64,000 nucleotides of DNA from Achromobacter mucicolens (GCF_902859725.1 NZ_CADIJP010000005.1:248001-312000); one strand, 5' to 3'. Positions 10,278 through 20,794 are shown, numbered from the stretch's first letter. Notes: generated from the letters alone by a model not told the origin. Translations and numbers: made by a program.

Positions 10278-11591
10278 ATGCGATCCCATCGTATTGCACT
10301 GACCTTTGCCGCCATCATGACGGCTTTCGCCGGCGCTTCCGCGCAAGCAGCCACCGAGATCCAGTTCTGGCATTCGATGGAAGGCGCTTTGGGCGACCGC
10401 GTCAATGGCCTGGTCGACGAATTCAACAAGAAGAACCCCGACTACCAGGTCAAGGCCATCTACAAGGGCAACTACGGTGAATCCATGAACGCCGGCATCG
10501 CCGCGTTCCGCGCCGGCAACGCCCCGGACATCCTGCAGGTCTTTGAAGTCGGCACCGCCACCATGATGTACGCCAAGGGCGCCATCAAGCCGGTGCAGCA
10601 GATGTCCGAAGAAGCCGGCAACCCGATCGATCCCAAGGAATTCATCGGCGCCGTGGCCGGCTATTACTCGTCGGCCGACGGCAAGCTGGTGTCGATGCCG
10701 TTCAACAGCTCGACCGTCGTCTTCTACTACAACAAGGACGCCTTCAAGAAGGCTGGCCTGGACGCCGACAATCCCCCCAAGACCTGGGAAGAACTGGCCG
10801 CCGCCGGCCAGAAGCTGAAGGCCGCTGGCCAGGAATGCGGCTACACCACGTCGTGGCCGTCCTGGACCCAGCTCGAGACCTTCTCGGCCTGGCATAACGT
10901 GCCGTACGCCACCAAGGACAACGGCTTCGGCGGCCTGGATGCACGCATCGCCATCAACACCCCGTTGCACGTGCGTCACCTCGAGAACCTCGCCAAGCTC
11001 GGCAAGGAAGGCATCTTCATGTACGGCGGCCGCGGCGACGAGCCCAACTCGCTGTTCATCAGCGGCAAGTGCGCCATGATCACCGGTTCGTCCGGCCTGC
11101 GCGCCAACATCGCCAAGAACGCCAAGTTCGAGTTCGGCACCTCCACCCTGCCTTACTACGCCGACGTGAAAGGCGCGCCGCAGAACACCATCATCGGCGG
11201 CGCCTCGCTGTGGGTCTTCGCCAACAAGAAGCCCGAAACCTACAAGGGCGTGACCGCGTTCTTCAAGTTCCTGGCCAGCCCCGAAATCGCCGCCCGCTGG
11301 CACCAGCAGACCGGCTACGTGCCCGTCACCAAGGCCGCGTACGAGCTGACCAAGAAGGAAGGCTTCTACGACAAGAACCCGGGCACCGAAGTGGGCGTCA
11401 AGCAATTGAACGTCGAAACCACCGCCCAATCGCGCGGTCTGCGCCTGGGCTTCCTGCCCCAGATCCGCGAGATCGAGGACGCTGAAATCGAACGCATCGT
11501 CTCGGGCAAGGTTGCCCCCAAGGACGGCGCCGAGAACATCGTCAAGCGCGGCAACGAGCTGCTGGAAAAGTTCGAGAAGAGTGTAAAGTAA
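10278..11591 (+). CDS. ugpB: sn-glycerol-3-phosphate ABC transporter substrate-binding protein UgpB
   Basis: A 437-residue periplasmic protein, essentially the length of E. coli UgpB. The signal peptide ends at SAQAATEIQFWHSMEG, with FWHSM being the UgpB opening. Other matching segments are FNKKNPDYQVKAIYKGNY, TSWPSWTQLETFSAWHN and IIGGASLWVF. ATG at 10278 is preceded by GGAGA at 7 bp; the frame is open further upstream but lacks a signal sequence there. It binds glycerol-3-phosphate (and probably glycerophosphodiesters) for ugpAEC. A Pho-box-like array lies upstream and two hairpins follow the gene. Confidence 0.95.
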   Translation: MRSHRIALTFAAIMTAFAGASAQAATEIQFWHSMEGALGDRVNGLVDEFNKKNPDYQVKAIYKGNYGESMNAGIAAFRAGNAPDILQVFEVGTATMMYAKGAIKPVQQMSEEAGNPIDPKEFIGAVAGYYSSADGKLVSMPFNSSTVVFYYNKDAFKKAGLDADNPPKTWEELAAAGQKLKAAGQECGYTTSWPSWTQLETFSAWHNVPYATKDNGFGGLDARIAINTPLHVRHLENLAKLGKEGIFMYGGRGDEPNSLFISGKCAMITGSSGLRANIAKNAKFEFGTSTLPYYADVKGAPQNTIIGGASLWVFANKKPETYKGVTAFFKFLASPEIAARWHQQTGYVPVTKAAYELTKKEGFYDKNPGTEVGVKQLNVETTAQSRGLRLGFLPQIREIEDAEIERIVSGKVAPKDGAENIVKRGNELLEKFEKSVK

Positions 11592-11677
11592 CGCCCTTTC
11601 GCGCGGCTTGACCGCCGCCTTGTCAATCGGCATTTTCCATGCCGTGACAAGGACCCTGTTGCGACAAGGACAAACGA

Positions 11678-11712
11678 GGCTTAAAGCCCTGGTTTTTAAG
11701 GGGCTTTAAGCC
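11678..11712 (+). other. Intercistronic hairpin 1 between ugpB and ugpA
   Basis: A perfect 12-bp stem (GGCTTAAAGCCC at 11678-11689 and GGGCTTTAAGCC at 11701-11712) with an 11-nt loop, 87 bp after ugpB. Only a short T run (11717-11721) follows at some distance. It is likely to protect or end a ugpB-only transcript. Confidence 0.75.
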
Positions 11713-11785
11713 TATCGTGTTTTTATGAGTGCCGGTGCTTTCGGGCTCCGGGCGCCACGCGCGGCATGCGTGCTGGCGGTTTCAG

Positions 11786-11812
11786 GCGGCGGTTATTTCA
11801 ACCGCCGCTTTT
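11786..11812 (+). terminator. Rho-independent terminator-like hairpin just before ugpA
   Basis: A 9-bp perfect stem (GCGGCGGTT and AACCGCCGC) with a 5-nt loop, directly followed by TTTT. It ends 20 bp before the ugpA start codon, inside what should be one operon. It would act as a leaky terminator that lowers expression of ugpAEC relative to ugpB. Confidence 0.78.
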
Positions 11813-11832
11813 CTGTACCTTGGGTTCCCCCT

Positions 11833-12714
11833 ATGGAAAAACGCGTTGTATTCGGGCACAAGACCTTGCCCTATCTGCTGCTCCTGCCGCAGCTGATCAT
11901 TACCGTGGTGTTCTTCTTCCTGCCCGCCGGACAAGCCATGTGGCAGTCCATGCGCCTTGAAGATCCCTTCGGTCTGTCCTCGCAATTCGTCGGCCTGGAC
12001 AACTTCATGGACCTGTTCTCGCAACAGGCCTACCTGGATTCGTTCCGCGTCACCGCCGTGTTCTCGGTGCTGGTGGCCGGCGTGGGCCTTGGCGTGTCGC
12101 TGGTGCTGGCGGTGATGGCCGATCGCGTGATCCGCGGCGCCGGGCTCTACAAGACCCTGCTCATCTGGCCGTATGCCGTGGCGCCCGCCGTCGTCGGCGT
12201 GCTGTGGCTGTTCCTGTTTTCGCCTTCCGTCGGCATCCTGGCCGTGGCCCTGCGCAAGTCGGGCGTGGACTGGAACCCGCGCCTTGACGGCAACCAGGCC
12301 ATGGTCCTGGTGATCGTCGCCGCGGTCTGGAAGCAGGTGTCGTACAACTTCCTGTTCTTCCTGGCCGGCCTGCAATCGATCCCGCGCTCGCTGATCGAAG
12401 CCGCCGCCATCGACGGCGCCAGCCCCGCGCGCCGCTTCTGGACCATCGTCTTCCCGCTGCTGTCGCCCACCACGTTCTTCCTGCTGGTGGTCAACATCAT
12501 CTATGCATTCTTCGACACCTTCGCCGTGATCGACACGACGACGCAGGGCGGGCCCGGCACGTCGACCTCGATCCTGGTCTACAAGGTGTACAGCGACGGC
12601 TTCCGCGGCCTGGACCTCGGTTCGTCCGCCGCCCAGTCCGTCGTCCTGATGTTCATTGTGATTGCCTTGACGGTCGTGCAGTTCCGCTACGTCGACCGCA
12701 AAGTGCAGTATTGA
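11833..12714 (+). CDS. ugpA: sn-glycerol-3-phosphate ABC transporter permease UgpA
   Basis: A 293-residue inner-membrane protein with six hydrophobic segments and the permease coupling motif [20 protein letters not shown] at about residue 190. It begins [20 protein letters not shown], typical of UgpA and close to the E. coli length. The frame is open upstream, but ATG at 11833 gives the family N-terminus, and the bases before it form a terminator hairpin. It forms the transport channel with UgpE. Confidence 0.94.
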   Translation: MEKRVVFGHKTLPYLLLLPQLIITVVFFFLPAGQAMWQSMRLEDPFGLSSQFVGLDNFMDLFSQQAYLDSFRVTAVFSVLVAGVGLGVSLVLAVMADRVIRGAGLYKTLLIWPYAVAPAVVGVLWLFLFSPSVGILAVALRKSGVDWNPRLDGNQAMVLVIVAAVWKQVSYNFLFFLAGLQSIPRSLIEAAAIDGASPARRFWTIVFPLLSPTTFFLLVVNIIYAFFDTFAVIDTTTQGGPGTSTSILVYKVYSDGFRGLDLGSSAAQSVVLMFIVIALTVVQFRYVDRKVQY

Positions 12715-12735
12715 TTTTGTTCGAGGCTGATAACA

Positions 12736-13587
12736 ATGGTTGAACGCCGTCCCTGGCTGGATATTCTGGCCCACGTCATTCTGCTCTGCGGCGTGGCGAT
12801 GGTGGCATTTCCGCTCTACGTCACTTTCGTCGCGTCCACCCAGACCGCGCAGGAAGTCGCTCAGGCGCCGATGTCCCTGATTCCCGGTCCGCACTTCGTG
12901 GACAACTACATGAAGGCCCTCTTCGGCGGCTCGTCGGGCGGGTCGTCCGGCGCGCCCGTCGGCCGCATGATGTACGTGAGCCTGATCATGGCGCTGGCAA
13001 TCTCGATCGGCAAGATCGCGATCTCGCTGCTGTCGGCATTCGCGGTCGTGTACTTCCGCTTCCCCGGCCGCATGTTCTTTTTCTGGATGATCTTCGTCAC
13101 GCTCATGCTGCCGGTCGAAGTCCGCATCGCGCCCACCTACAAGGTCGTGGCCGATCTGGGCCTGCTCAACAGCTATGCGGGCCTGACCTTGCCGCTGATC
13201 GCGTCGGCCACGGCAACGTTCCTGTTCCGCCAGTTCTTCCTGACGGTGCCGGACGAGCTCATCGAGGCTGCCCGGATCGACGGCGCGGGGCCCGTGCGGT
13301 TTTTCCGCGACGTGCTGCTGCCCCTGTCCAAGACCAGCATCGCCGCACTGTTCGTGATCCAGTTCATCTACGGCTGGAACCAATACCTGTGGCCGCTGCT
13401 GGTCACCACGCAGGAAGACATGTATCCCGTCGTCATCGGCATCAAGCGGATGATCAGCGGCGGCGACAGCGTGACCGAATGGAACATCACCATGGCCACC
13501 GCCATGCTCGCGATGATCCCGCCGGCGCTGGTCGTCATCCTGATGCAGAAATGGTTCGTCAAGGGTCTGGTCGACACTGAGAAGTAA
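12736..13587 (+). CDS. ugpE: sn-glycerol-3-phosphate ABC transporter permease UgpE
   Basis: A 283-residue membrane protein starting [20 protein letters not shown]. The EAA coupling motif [20 protein letters not shown] sits at about residue 176, with [18 protein letters not shown] before it, as in UgpE. It starts 21 bp after ugpA with GAGG at a suitable distance. A glycine/serine-rich stretch ([16 protein letters not shown]) occupies the first periplasmic loop region, as in other UgpE proteins. Confidence 0.94.
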   Translation: MVERRPWLDILAHVILLCGVAMVAFPLYVTFVASTQTAQEVAQAPMSLIPGPHFVDNYMKALFGGSSGGSSGAPVGRMMYVSLIMALAISIGKIAISLLSAFAVVYFRFPGRMFFFWMIFVTLMLPVEVRIAPTYKVVADLGLLNSYAGLTLPLIASATATFLFRQFFLTVPDELIEAARIDGAGPVRFFRDVLLPLSKTSIAALFVIQFIYGWNQYLWPLLVTTQEDMYPVVIGIKRMISGGDSVTEWNITMATAMLAMIPPALVVILMQKWFVKGLVDTEK

Positions 13588-13637
13588 CGCCGCCCCACCC
13601 GCGCCCACCCGAACACGACTCTGAACACGAATAACTC

Positions 13638-14726
<1,089 letters not shown>

Positions 14727-14766
14727 GCGGCGGGGCGTCTGCCCCTGCCCGTAAGGCGCAATAACA

Positions 14767-14808
14767 AACCGGGCCGCAAGCTGATCGCTTGCGGCCCGGT
14801 TCTTTTTT
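14767..14808 (+). terminator. Rho-independent terminator of the ugp operon
   Basis: A 15-bp perfect stem (AACCGGGCCGCAAGC at 14767 and its complement ending at 14801) with a 5-nt loop, then C and six T residues. On the minus strand it is followed by TTTGTTATT, so it may also serve the opposing receptor gene. Confidence 0.92.
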
Positions 14809-14867
14809 GCGGCGCCTGATGCGTGCAGCCTGATGCCCCACACGCGACACGTGCCGTTCGCGTGACA

Positions 14868-14887
14868 GCGGGCCGGTAGCGGCCCGC
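14868..14887 (-). other. Stem-loop after the orphan liv-type receptor gene
   Basis: A perfect 7-bp stem (GCGGGCC and GGCCCGC) with a 6-nt loop, 11 bp beyond the stop codon of the receptor gene at 14899. No T tract follows directly. It resembles the hairpin at 7603 that follows the paralogous receptor gene. Confidence 0.55.
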
Positions 14888-14898
14888 CGCACTGCGCT

Positions 14899-16026
14899 TT
14901 ACTTGTAGACGGTCTTGGAGCCGTCTTTGTGCCAGGTGAACACGTCGAACTCAAAGTTCGTCAGGTCACCCTGCTTGTTCCACGACACCTTGCCGATCGG
15001 CGTATCGAAGGAATTGGCATGCAGGTACTTGGCGACCTTGGTCGGATCGTCGGAACCCGCGCCCTTGATGCCATCCGCGATGACTTGCGTGGCGGCGTAC
15101 GCCGTCATCTGGAATGCGCCGCTGGGATTGCGCTTTTTCGCCTGGAACGCCTTGACGATGTCGGCGTTGGCCGCGTTCTGCGTGAAGTCGGCCGGCAGCG
15201 TCAGCAGCATGCCCTCGACGGCGTCGCCCGCGATGGCGTTGATGTCCGGGTTGCCCGTGCCTTCCGGACCCATCCACTTGGCCTTCACGCCCTGCTCGGC
15301 CGCTTGGCGCAGCAGCAGGCCCATTTCGGGGTGGTAGCCGCCGTAATAGACGAAGTCCACGCCCTGACTCTTGAGCTTGGTGATGACCGCCGAGTAGTCG
15401 CTATCGCCGGCGTTGATGCCTTCAAACACGGCGACGGTCACGCCGCCCTTTTCCAGGTCGTTCTTGACCGCGGTGGCGATGCCCTGGCCATACGACTGCT
15501 TGTCGTGCAGCACGGCGACCTTCTTGGGCTTGATCTTGTCCAGGATGAACTTGGCGGCGGCGGGGCCCTGCTGGTCGTCACGGCCGATGGTGCGGAAGAT
15601 GAACTCGTAGTTCTTGCCGTCGGTCAGGGCCGGCGACGTGGCCGACGGGGTGACCATGACCACGCCTTCGTTGTTGTAGATGTCGGCGGCGGCAATGGTG
15701 GCGCCCGAGCACACGTGGCCCACGACGAACCCGATCTTGCTGTTGACGACCCGGTTGGCGGCGTTGGGACCCTGCTTGGGTTCGCAACCGTCGTCGATCA
15801 CCACGGTTTCCAGCTTCTTGCCGTTGACGCCGCCGGCGGCGTTGATGCGCTCGACCGCGGTATCGACCCCTTCACGGACCATATCGCCATACTGCGTGAC
15901 CGCACCGGTGGTGGGGCCGACGACGCCGATCTTGATGGTCTGCGCGTGCGCGGCCGCGCCAAACGTCAAACCAGCGGCGACGCCCAGGGCTGCGATGACC
16001 GGGGTCAGACGGAATACTGGCTTCAT
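14899..16026 (-). CDS. Orphan branched-chain amino acid ABC transporter substrate-binding protein
   Basis: A 375-residue receptor, clearly paralogous to the one at 7633: it shares DDGCEPKQ, ANRVVNS, FRTIGRDDQQGP, KVAVLHDKQ, GINAGDSDYSA, VITKLKSQGVD and GGYHPEMGLLLRQ. A signal peptide ends at AHAQTIKIG. ATG at 16026 is supported by GGAG upstream; the open frame extends further but without a signal sequence. No permease or ATPase gene adjoins it, so it probably feeds the livHMGF channel as a second receptor (compare LivJ/LivK), or another HAAT system elsewhere. Confidence 0.92.
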   Translation of the reverse strand: MKPVFRLTPVIAALGVAAGLTFGAAAHAQTIKIGVVGPTTGAVTQYGDMVREGVDTAVERINAAGGVNGKKLETVVIDDGCEPKQGPNAANRVVNSKIGFVVGHVCSGATIAAADIYNNEGVVMVTPSATSPALTDGKNYEFIFRTIGRDDQQGPAAAKFILDKIKPKKVAVLHDKQSYGQGIATAVKNDLEKGGVTVAVFEGINAGDSDYSAVITKLKSQGVDFVYYGGYHPEMGLLLRQAAEQGVKAKWMGPEGTGNPDINAIAGDAVEGMLLTLPADFTQNAANADIVKAFQAKKRNPSGAFQMTAYAATQVIADGIKGAGSDDPTKVAKYLHANSFDTPIGKVSWNKQGDLTNFEFDVFTWHKDGSKTVYK

Positions 16027-16295
16027 GAGTGGACTCCTCGAATGACTTGTAATCGTTGATCCATCAACGGGCTGACGGCCGGATAACGTAGATGTCATAC
16101 CCGTTGGCGGGTGCATTTGCACGGCAAGCATACACTGAAATATCGCGGCTTTTGGCCGGGTTTGCGCAGGGTTTTCCGCGGTTTTGTGATGCACTGCGGC
16201 ATGCTGCGGGGCACCTCGGCTTATTCCAAACGCCGTATATGCAAAAGACCATTAATTCGTTTGAGTTACTAGTGCGCGGCGGCATCATGTGCCGC

Positions 16296-16889
16296 ATGAG
16301 ACTCCAACCGATAATCGTCCCGGGCTGGAAAAACTCCGGTCCCGATCACTGGCAATCCCGGTGGCAGGCCCTGTTGCCAAACGCCCGGCGGATCGAGCAG
16401 CACGACTGGGAAAACCCCTGCGCGGCCGATTGGATATCCCGTCTGACGGCCGAGGTGGACGAAGCCCGCAGTCCGGTCCTGCTCGTGGCCCACAGCCTTG
16501 GCTGCGTGATCAGCGCTTCGCTGCCGGTGCCGCTGCGCGCCAAGGTCGCCGGCGCGATGCTGGTTGCCCCCGCCGACGTCGAACGCCCGGACACCCCGGC
16601 CTGCCTGCGCGGCTTCGCGCCCATCGCGCGCCAGCCGCTTTCCTTTCAAAGCGTGGTCGTGGCCAGCGACAACGACCCCTATTGCACGCTGGAACGCGCG
16701 CATGCGTTCGCCGCGGACTGGGGCAGCCGCGTCGTCGTGCTGGCTGGCGCGGGCCATATCAATGCCGAAAGCGGGCTCGCCGACTGGCCGCAGGGCCTGA
16801 AGCTGCTCGGGGCGCTTCGACGCCGGGCCTCATGGCGGATTCCCCCGCCGCCCAAGCGCATTCCGCCCGTGCCGCTGTACGACTTCTGA
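16296..16889 (+). CDS. RBBP9/YdeN-family alpha/beta hydrolase
   Basis: A 197-residue small serine hydrolase. It opens with IIVPGWKNSGPDHWQSRW, diagnostic of the RBBP9/YdeN family. The nucleophile elbow is VAHSLGCV near residue 72, SDNDPYC marks the acid region, and GAGHINAESG carries the catalytic histidine. The family's substrates are poorly known. The start is uncertain: ATG at 16296 fits the family N-terminus, an ATG 9 bp upstream (16287) is also possible, and neither has a clear Shine-Dalgarno. It diverges from the orphan receptor gene and converges on dps. Confidence 0.82.
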   Translation: MRLQPIIVPGWKNSGPDHWQSRWQALLPNARRIEQHDWENPCAADWISRLTAEVDEARSPVLLVAHSLGCVISASLPVPLRAKVAGAMLVAPADVERPDTPACLRGFAPIARQPLSFQSVVVASDNDPYCTLERAHAFAADWGSRVVVLAGAGHINAESGLADWPQGLKLLGALRRRASWRIPPPPKRIPPVPLYDF

Positions 16890-16905
16890 CGCAAACCGCG
16901 TGAGC

Positions 16906-16934
16906 AAAAAAATGGCCGTCCGATCAGGGCGGCC
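16906..16934 (-). terminator. Terminator of dps
   Basis: An 8-bp stem with one mismatch (GGCCGTCC against GGGCGGCC on the plus strand). On the minus strand a run of seven T residues follows one base after the stem. It lies between the stops of dps and the converging hydrolase gene. Confidence 0.65.
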
Positions 16935-16990
16935 AATATGTTGGCGCGTATCGCGCCGGCCGCCTCCCTGACGGGAAGACGGCCATCGGG

Positions 16991-17491
16991 TTACTGCAGC
17001 AGGCTGCGCAGCATCCACGCGTTCTTCTCATGCACGTCCAGACGCTGCGTCAACAGGTCGGCCGTGGGCTGGTCGTTGGCGGCGTCGGCCTTTTCAAAGG
17101 CGGCGCGCGCAGTCTTGGCGACCGATTCGTTGCCGTCGACCAGCAGGCGCACCATTTCCAGCGCGTCCGGCACCGAGTCCGGCTCGGCGATCGAGGACAG
17201 CTTGGCGTATTCGCGGTACGTGCCCGGCGCGTAGTGACCCAGCGCACGGATGCGCTCCGCGATGCTGTCCAGCGCGGTCCATTCTTCGGTGTACTGCGTC
17301 ATGAACATCTGGTGCAGCGTGTTGAACATGGGCCCCGTGACGTTCCAGTGGAAGTTGTGCGTCATCAGGTACAGCGTGTACGAATCGGCCAGCAACTTGG
17401 ACAGTTCACCGGCAACCGCGGCGCGGTCCTTGTCCGAAATACCGATGTTGATGCGCGGAACGCTCGAGGTCTTCTTGGTGGACTTGGCCAT
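16991..17491 (-). CDS. dps: Dps-family ferritin-like DNA-protection protein
   Basis: A 166-residue four-helix-bundle protein. It has the Dps ferroxidase motif LYLMTHNFHWNVTGPMF at about residue 40 and the partner motif EEWTALDSIAERIRALG at about residue 70, which supply the inter-subunit iron site. The basic N-terminal tail (AKSTKKT) suits DNA binding. AGGAG precedes the ATG. Dps oxidises Fe(II) with peroxide inside a 12-mer and shields DNA. The gene follows oxyR on the same strand after 144 bp, so OxyR control is likely but the sequence does not prove it. Confidence 0.94.
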   Translation of the reverse strand: MAKSTKKTSSVPRINIGISDKDRAAVAGELSKLLADSYTLYLMTHNFHWNVTGPMFNTLHQMFMTQYTEEWTALDSIAERIRALGHYAPGTYREYAKLSSIAEPDSVPDALEMVRLLVDGNESVAKTARAAFEKADAANDQPTADLLTQRLDVHEKNAWMLRSLLQ

Positions 17492-17543
17492 TGCTAGCTC
17501 CTATGGAAAAAGGCGGAAATAAGAATACCACTGCAAACACGAC

Positions 17544-17571
17544 AGAACGGTTGTTGCGGCAGAGCCGTTCT
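17544..17571. repeat. Inverted repeat between oxyR and dps
   Basis: AGAACGG and CCGTTCT form 7-bp arms separated by 14 bp. The repeat lies 53-80 bp upstream of the dps start and 65 bp beyond the oxyR stop. It could be a regulator site for dps or a weak 3' hairpin of oxyR; no T tract follows. Confidence 0.5.
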
Positions 17572-17635
17572 CAATATGGCCTGCGACCGATTGACGCGGC
17601 GCGAAGACGTGCCGCGCACTGGCGGCCGCCGCCGC

Positions 17636-18586
17636 TCAATCCTGCACCGCGGCCGCTTCGCCGGCCAGCATCTTCACGCCCGGCAGGTCGCATTCATAGA
17701 CGGCCTGCGCCAGCGCTTCGATCGCCGCCAGACGCGGGAAGCTGCGCCGCCAGGCAAGCACCACGCGGCGTTCGGGCACATGACCTTCGAACGGCAGGTA
17801 GCGCAACAAGCTGTTGGAGGGCGGGTTCTCGGGCACGGCAGTGACGGGCAGCACGGTGACGCCGATCCCGGCCGCGACCATGTGGCGGATGGTTTCGAGT
17901 GAGGAGCCTTCAAAGGTGCGCTGGATGCCGTCGCTGGCCGCCGAGAAGCGCGACAGCTCGGGACAGACTTCAAGCACCTGATCGCGGAAGCAATGGCCGC
18001 TGCCCAAGAGCAGCATGGTCTGCTGCTTCAGATCCTGGGCGTCGATGGCCTTGCGCTTGGCCAGTTCATGGTCGTTGGGCACCGCCACGACGAAGGGCTC
18101 GTCGTAGAGCGGCTGCATGACCAGGCCGGCTTCAGGCAACGGCAAGGCCATGATGGCGCAATCGATTTCACCCTGGCGCAGCAGTTCCACCAGCCGCACC
18201 GTGAAGTTCTCCTGCAGCAGCAGCGGCATCTGCGGCGTGCGGCCGATCTGCACGGGCACCAGCTTGGGCAGCAGGTACGGACCGATGGTGTGGATGACGC
18301 CAACGCGCAGCGGGCCGGCCAACGGGTCGTGGCCTTGCCGGGCGATCTCCTTGATGCTGGCGCTTTCTTCCAGCACCTTCTGCGCCTGCGCGACGATGCG
18401 CTGGCCGATGGGCGTCACCCCGACCTCGGAGCCGCCGCGCTCGAACAGGGTCACGCCCAATTCGTCTTCCAGCTTGCGGATGGCCACGGACAGCGTCGGC
18501 TGGCTGACGAAACAGGCCTCGGCCGCGCGGCCAAAGTGCCGCTCGCGGGCGACGGCGACGATGTACTTCAGTTCGGTGAGAGTCAT
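17636..18586 (-). CDS. oxyR: Peroxide-sensing LysR-family regulator OxyR
   Basis: A 316-residue LysR protein with an N-terminal helix-turn-helix (VSQPTLSVAIRKLEDELG at about 28-45). The OxyR redox motif GSGHCFRDQVLEVCPE places cysteines exactly at 199 and 208, as in E. coli OxyR. Oxidation by hydrogen peroxide joins these cysteines and activates transcription of catalase, peroxidase and dps genes. It is preceded by recG on the same strand (78 bp) and followed by dps; oxyR and recG are also linked in other proteobacteria. Confidence 0.96.
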   Translation of the reverse strand: MTLTELKYIVAVARERHFGRAAEACFVSQPTLSVAIRKLEDELGVTLFERGGSEVGVTPIGQRIVAQAQKVLEESASIKEIARQGHDPLAGPLRVGVIHTIGPYLLPKLVPVQIGRTPQMPLLLQENFTVRLVELLRQGEIDCAIMALPLPEAGLVMQPLYDEPFVVAVPNDHELAKRKAIDAQDLKQQTMLLLGSGHCFRDQVLEVCPELSRFSAASDGIQRTFEGSSLETIRHMVAAGIGVTVLPVTAVPENPPSNSLLRYLPFEGHVPERRVVLAWRRSFPRLAAIEALAQAVYECDLPGVKMLAGEAAAVQD

Positions 18587-18664
18587 GGTGGACTACGCCC
18601 CCGGGGTTATGCGCCGGCTCCGAGGCCGGCGGTAGAGGATTCAAGGTGAATGTCGGGCCGCATG

Positions 18665-20755
18665 TCAGGTCCGCAGGAAGTCTTCGCGGCCGCGCATCCA
18701 GCGGGCCAGATGCGCCTGGACGGCGTCTGGATGCTCGGCGCGCAGCCACACGGCGGCATCGCGCGCGTCTTCGGCAATCGCGGCGTCGGTTTCCAGATCC
18801 GCAAAGCGCAGGAGCGCCATGCCGGATTGGCGCGTTCCCAGAAATTCGCCGGGACCGCGCTGTTCAAGGTCGCGCCGCGCGATCTCAAAGCCGTCGGAGG
18901 TCTCGAACATGGCGCGCAGGCGTTCTCGCGCAACCTGGGACAGCGGCGTCTGATAGAGCAATACGCAAACGGACTCGGCCGTGCCGCGCCCCACCCGCCC
19001 GCGCAGCTGATGCAGCTGGGCAAGGCCGAATCGCTCGGCGTGTTCGATCACCATCAACGATGCATTGGGCACGTCGACCCCGACTTCGATGACGGTCGTG
19101 GCGACCAGCAGATCGATCTCGCCGTCGCGGAATGCCTGCATCACCGACGCCTTCTCGGCTTGCGGCAGGCGGCCGTGTACCAGTCCGATCCGCAGGTCCG
19201 GCAGATCGGCGCGCATCCCCTCGTAGGTGTCGACGGCGGTCTGCAGTTCAAGGGCCTCGCTTTCCTCGACCAGCGGACAGACCCAATAGGCCTGCTGGCC
19301 GCCGCGCGCCGCCTGCGCGATATGGGCAATGACCTCTTCCCGGCGCGCGTCGGAGACCAGCTTGGTCACCACGGGACTGCGTCCGGGCGGCAGCTCGTCA
19401 ATCACGGACACGTCAAGATCCGCGAAGAACGTCATGGCCAGCGTGCGGGGAATGGGCGTGGCGCTCATGTTGAGCTGATGCGGCACGATGCGGCCGCGCA
19501 CGGTCTCGCCCTTGCGCGTGAGGGCAAGGCGCTGGCCGACGCCGAAGCGATGCTGCTCGTCGACGATGGACAGGCCCAACCGGTGGAATTCGACATGGTC
19601 CTGGATCAGCGCCTGCGTGCCGACGACAAGCTGGACGCTGCCGTCGGCCGCCGCAGCGGCGGCTTCCCGGCGGGCCTTGGCCGAAAGGCTGCCGCTCAGC
19701 CACGCGACATTCACGCCCAGCGGCTGCAGCCAGGACACCAGTTTGCGAAAGTGCTGCTCGGCCAGAATTTCCGTGGGCGCCATCAGCGCCACCTGCGCGC
19801 CGCCTGCAATGGCCTGCGCGGCCGCGATGGCGGCCACGACGGTCTTGCCGCTACCCACGTCGCCCTGCAACAGGCGGTGCATGGGATACGGCTTGGCAAG
19901 GTCCGCCGAGATCTCCTGCACGACGCGCTGCTGCGCGCCGGTCAGCTTGAACGGCAGCGTTTCGTACAACCGGGCGACCAGCCCCCCTGCCCCGTTCTGC
20001 GCCGGCAGCGACTCGGCTTCCTTGATGCGGCGCGCCGCGCGGGCGGCGGCAAGCGACAGCTGCTGCGCCAGCAGTTCGTCGAACTTGATCCGCCGCCACG
20101 CCGGGTGCACGCGATCCAGCAAGGCCTGTTCGGATTCGCCCTGCGCAGGCGTGTGCAACGCACGGATGGCGGGCTCGAAGGGCGGCAGGTCGTAGCGGGC
20201 GCGCGCCTCGTCGGGCAGCGTGTCGGACAGGTCCGCGGTATTGAGCGCCTGTGCAATGGCGCGCCGCAACGCAGGCTGCGGCAATCCTTCAGTGGTGGGG
20301 TAGACGGGCGTCAGGGCTGTCGGAAGGGGCGAATCGGCGTTGGTCAGCCGCGGATGCACCATCTCGCGTCCGAACAACCCGCCGCGCACTTCGCCACGGG
20401 CGCGCAGCCGCTTGCCGACCGTGACTTGTTTCTGTTGGCTGGGGTAGAAGTTCAGCCAGCGCAATTGCAGTTCGCCGCTGTCGTCCGCCAAGGTGGCGGT
20501 CAGTTGGCGCCGCGGCCGGTACAGGACCTCGGATTTGGTGATCTCGCCTTCGACCTGGCCGGCAAAGCCCGGGCGCAGCGAACTGATCGGGATGACGCGA
20601 GTTTCGTCTTCGTAGCGCAGCGGCAGGTGCAGCACGAAATCCTCGGGCAGCACCAAGCCCAGGTTACGAAGCTTGCGCTCCGTATCCGTCATCGCTTTGC
20701 CGGCGCCGTTCTTGTCGGCGCCGGTACGTTTGGAGGCCACGGCTGCGGCCGGCAT
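18665..20755 (-). CDS. recG: ATP-dependent DNA helicase RecG
   Basis: A 696-residue helicase of typical RecG length. The N-terminal wedge/OB-fold region holds ITKSEVLYRPRRQLTATLADDSGELQLRW. Helicase motifs follow: Walker A LLQGDVGSGKTVVAA at about residue 296, MAPTEILAEQHFRKL, the DEQH box SIVDEQHRFGVGQR, MSATPIPRTLAM, TTVIEVGVDVPNASLMVIEHAERFGLAQLHQLRGRVGRG and the C-terminal TRQSG region. RecG remodels stalled replication forks and Holliday junctions. An internal ATG at 20692 is an alternative start. It lies 39 bp downstream of ridA. Confidence 0.96.
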   Translation of the reverse strand: MPAAAVASKRTGADKNGAGKAMTDTERKLRNLGLVLPEDFVLHLPLRYEDETRVIPISSLRPGFAGQVEGEITKSEVLYRPRRQLTATLADDSGELQLRWLNFYPSQQKQVTVGKRLRARGEVRGGLFGREMVHPRLTNADSPLPTALTPVYPTTEGLPQPALRRAIAQALNTADLSDTLPDEARARYDLPPFEPAIRALHTPAQGESEQALLDRVHPAWRRIKFDELLAQQLSLAAARAARRIKEAESLPAQNGAGGLVARLYETLPFKLTGAQQRVVQEISADLAKPYPMHRLLQGDVGSGKTVVAAIAAAQAIAGGAQVALMAPTEILAEQHFRKLVSWLQPLGVNVAWLSGSLSAKARREAAAAAADGSVQLVVGTQALIQDHVEFHRLGLSIVDEQHRFGVGQRLALTRKGETVRGRIVPHQLNMSATPIPRTLAMTFFADLDVSVIDELPPGRSPVVTKLVSDARREEVIAHIAQAARGGQQAYWVCPLVEESEALELQTAVDTYEGMRADLPDLRIGLVHGRLPQAEKASVMQAFRDGEIDLLVATTVIEVGVDVPNASLMVIEHAERFGLAQLHQLRGRVGRGTAESVCVLLYQTPLSQVARERLRAMFETSDGFEIARRDLEQRGPGEFLGTRQSGMALLRFADLETDAAIAEDARDAAVWLRAEHPDAVQAHLARWMRGREDFLRT

Positions 20756-20794
20756 GTAGGAACGAACCCCTGGTATGAAACGTCCGGGCGCGCC

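Noticed and set aside
11782-13608. A 608-codon minus-strand frame opposite ugpA and ugpE, and a 477-codon one opposite ugpB (10200-11633)
   Set aside because: Low-complexity His/Asp/Gln/Arg composition and full overlap with the ugp genes.
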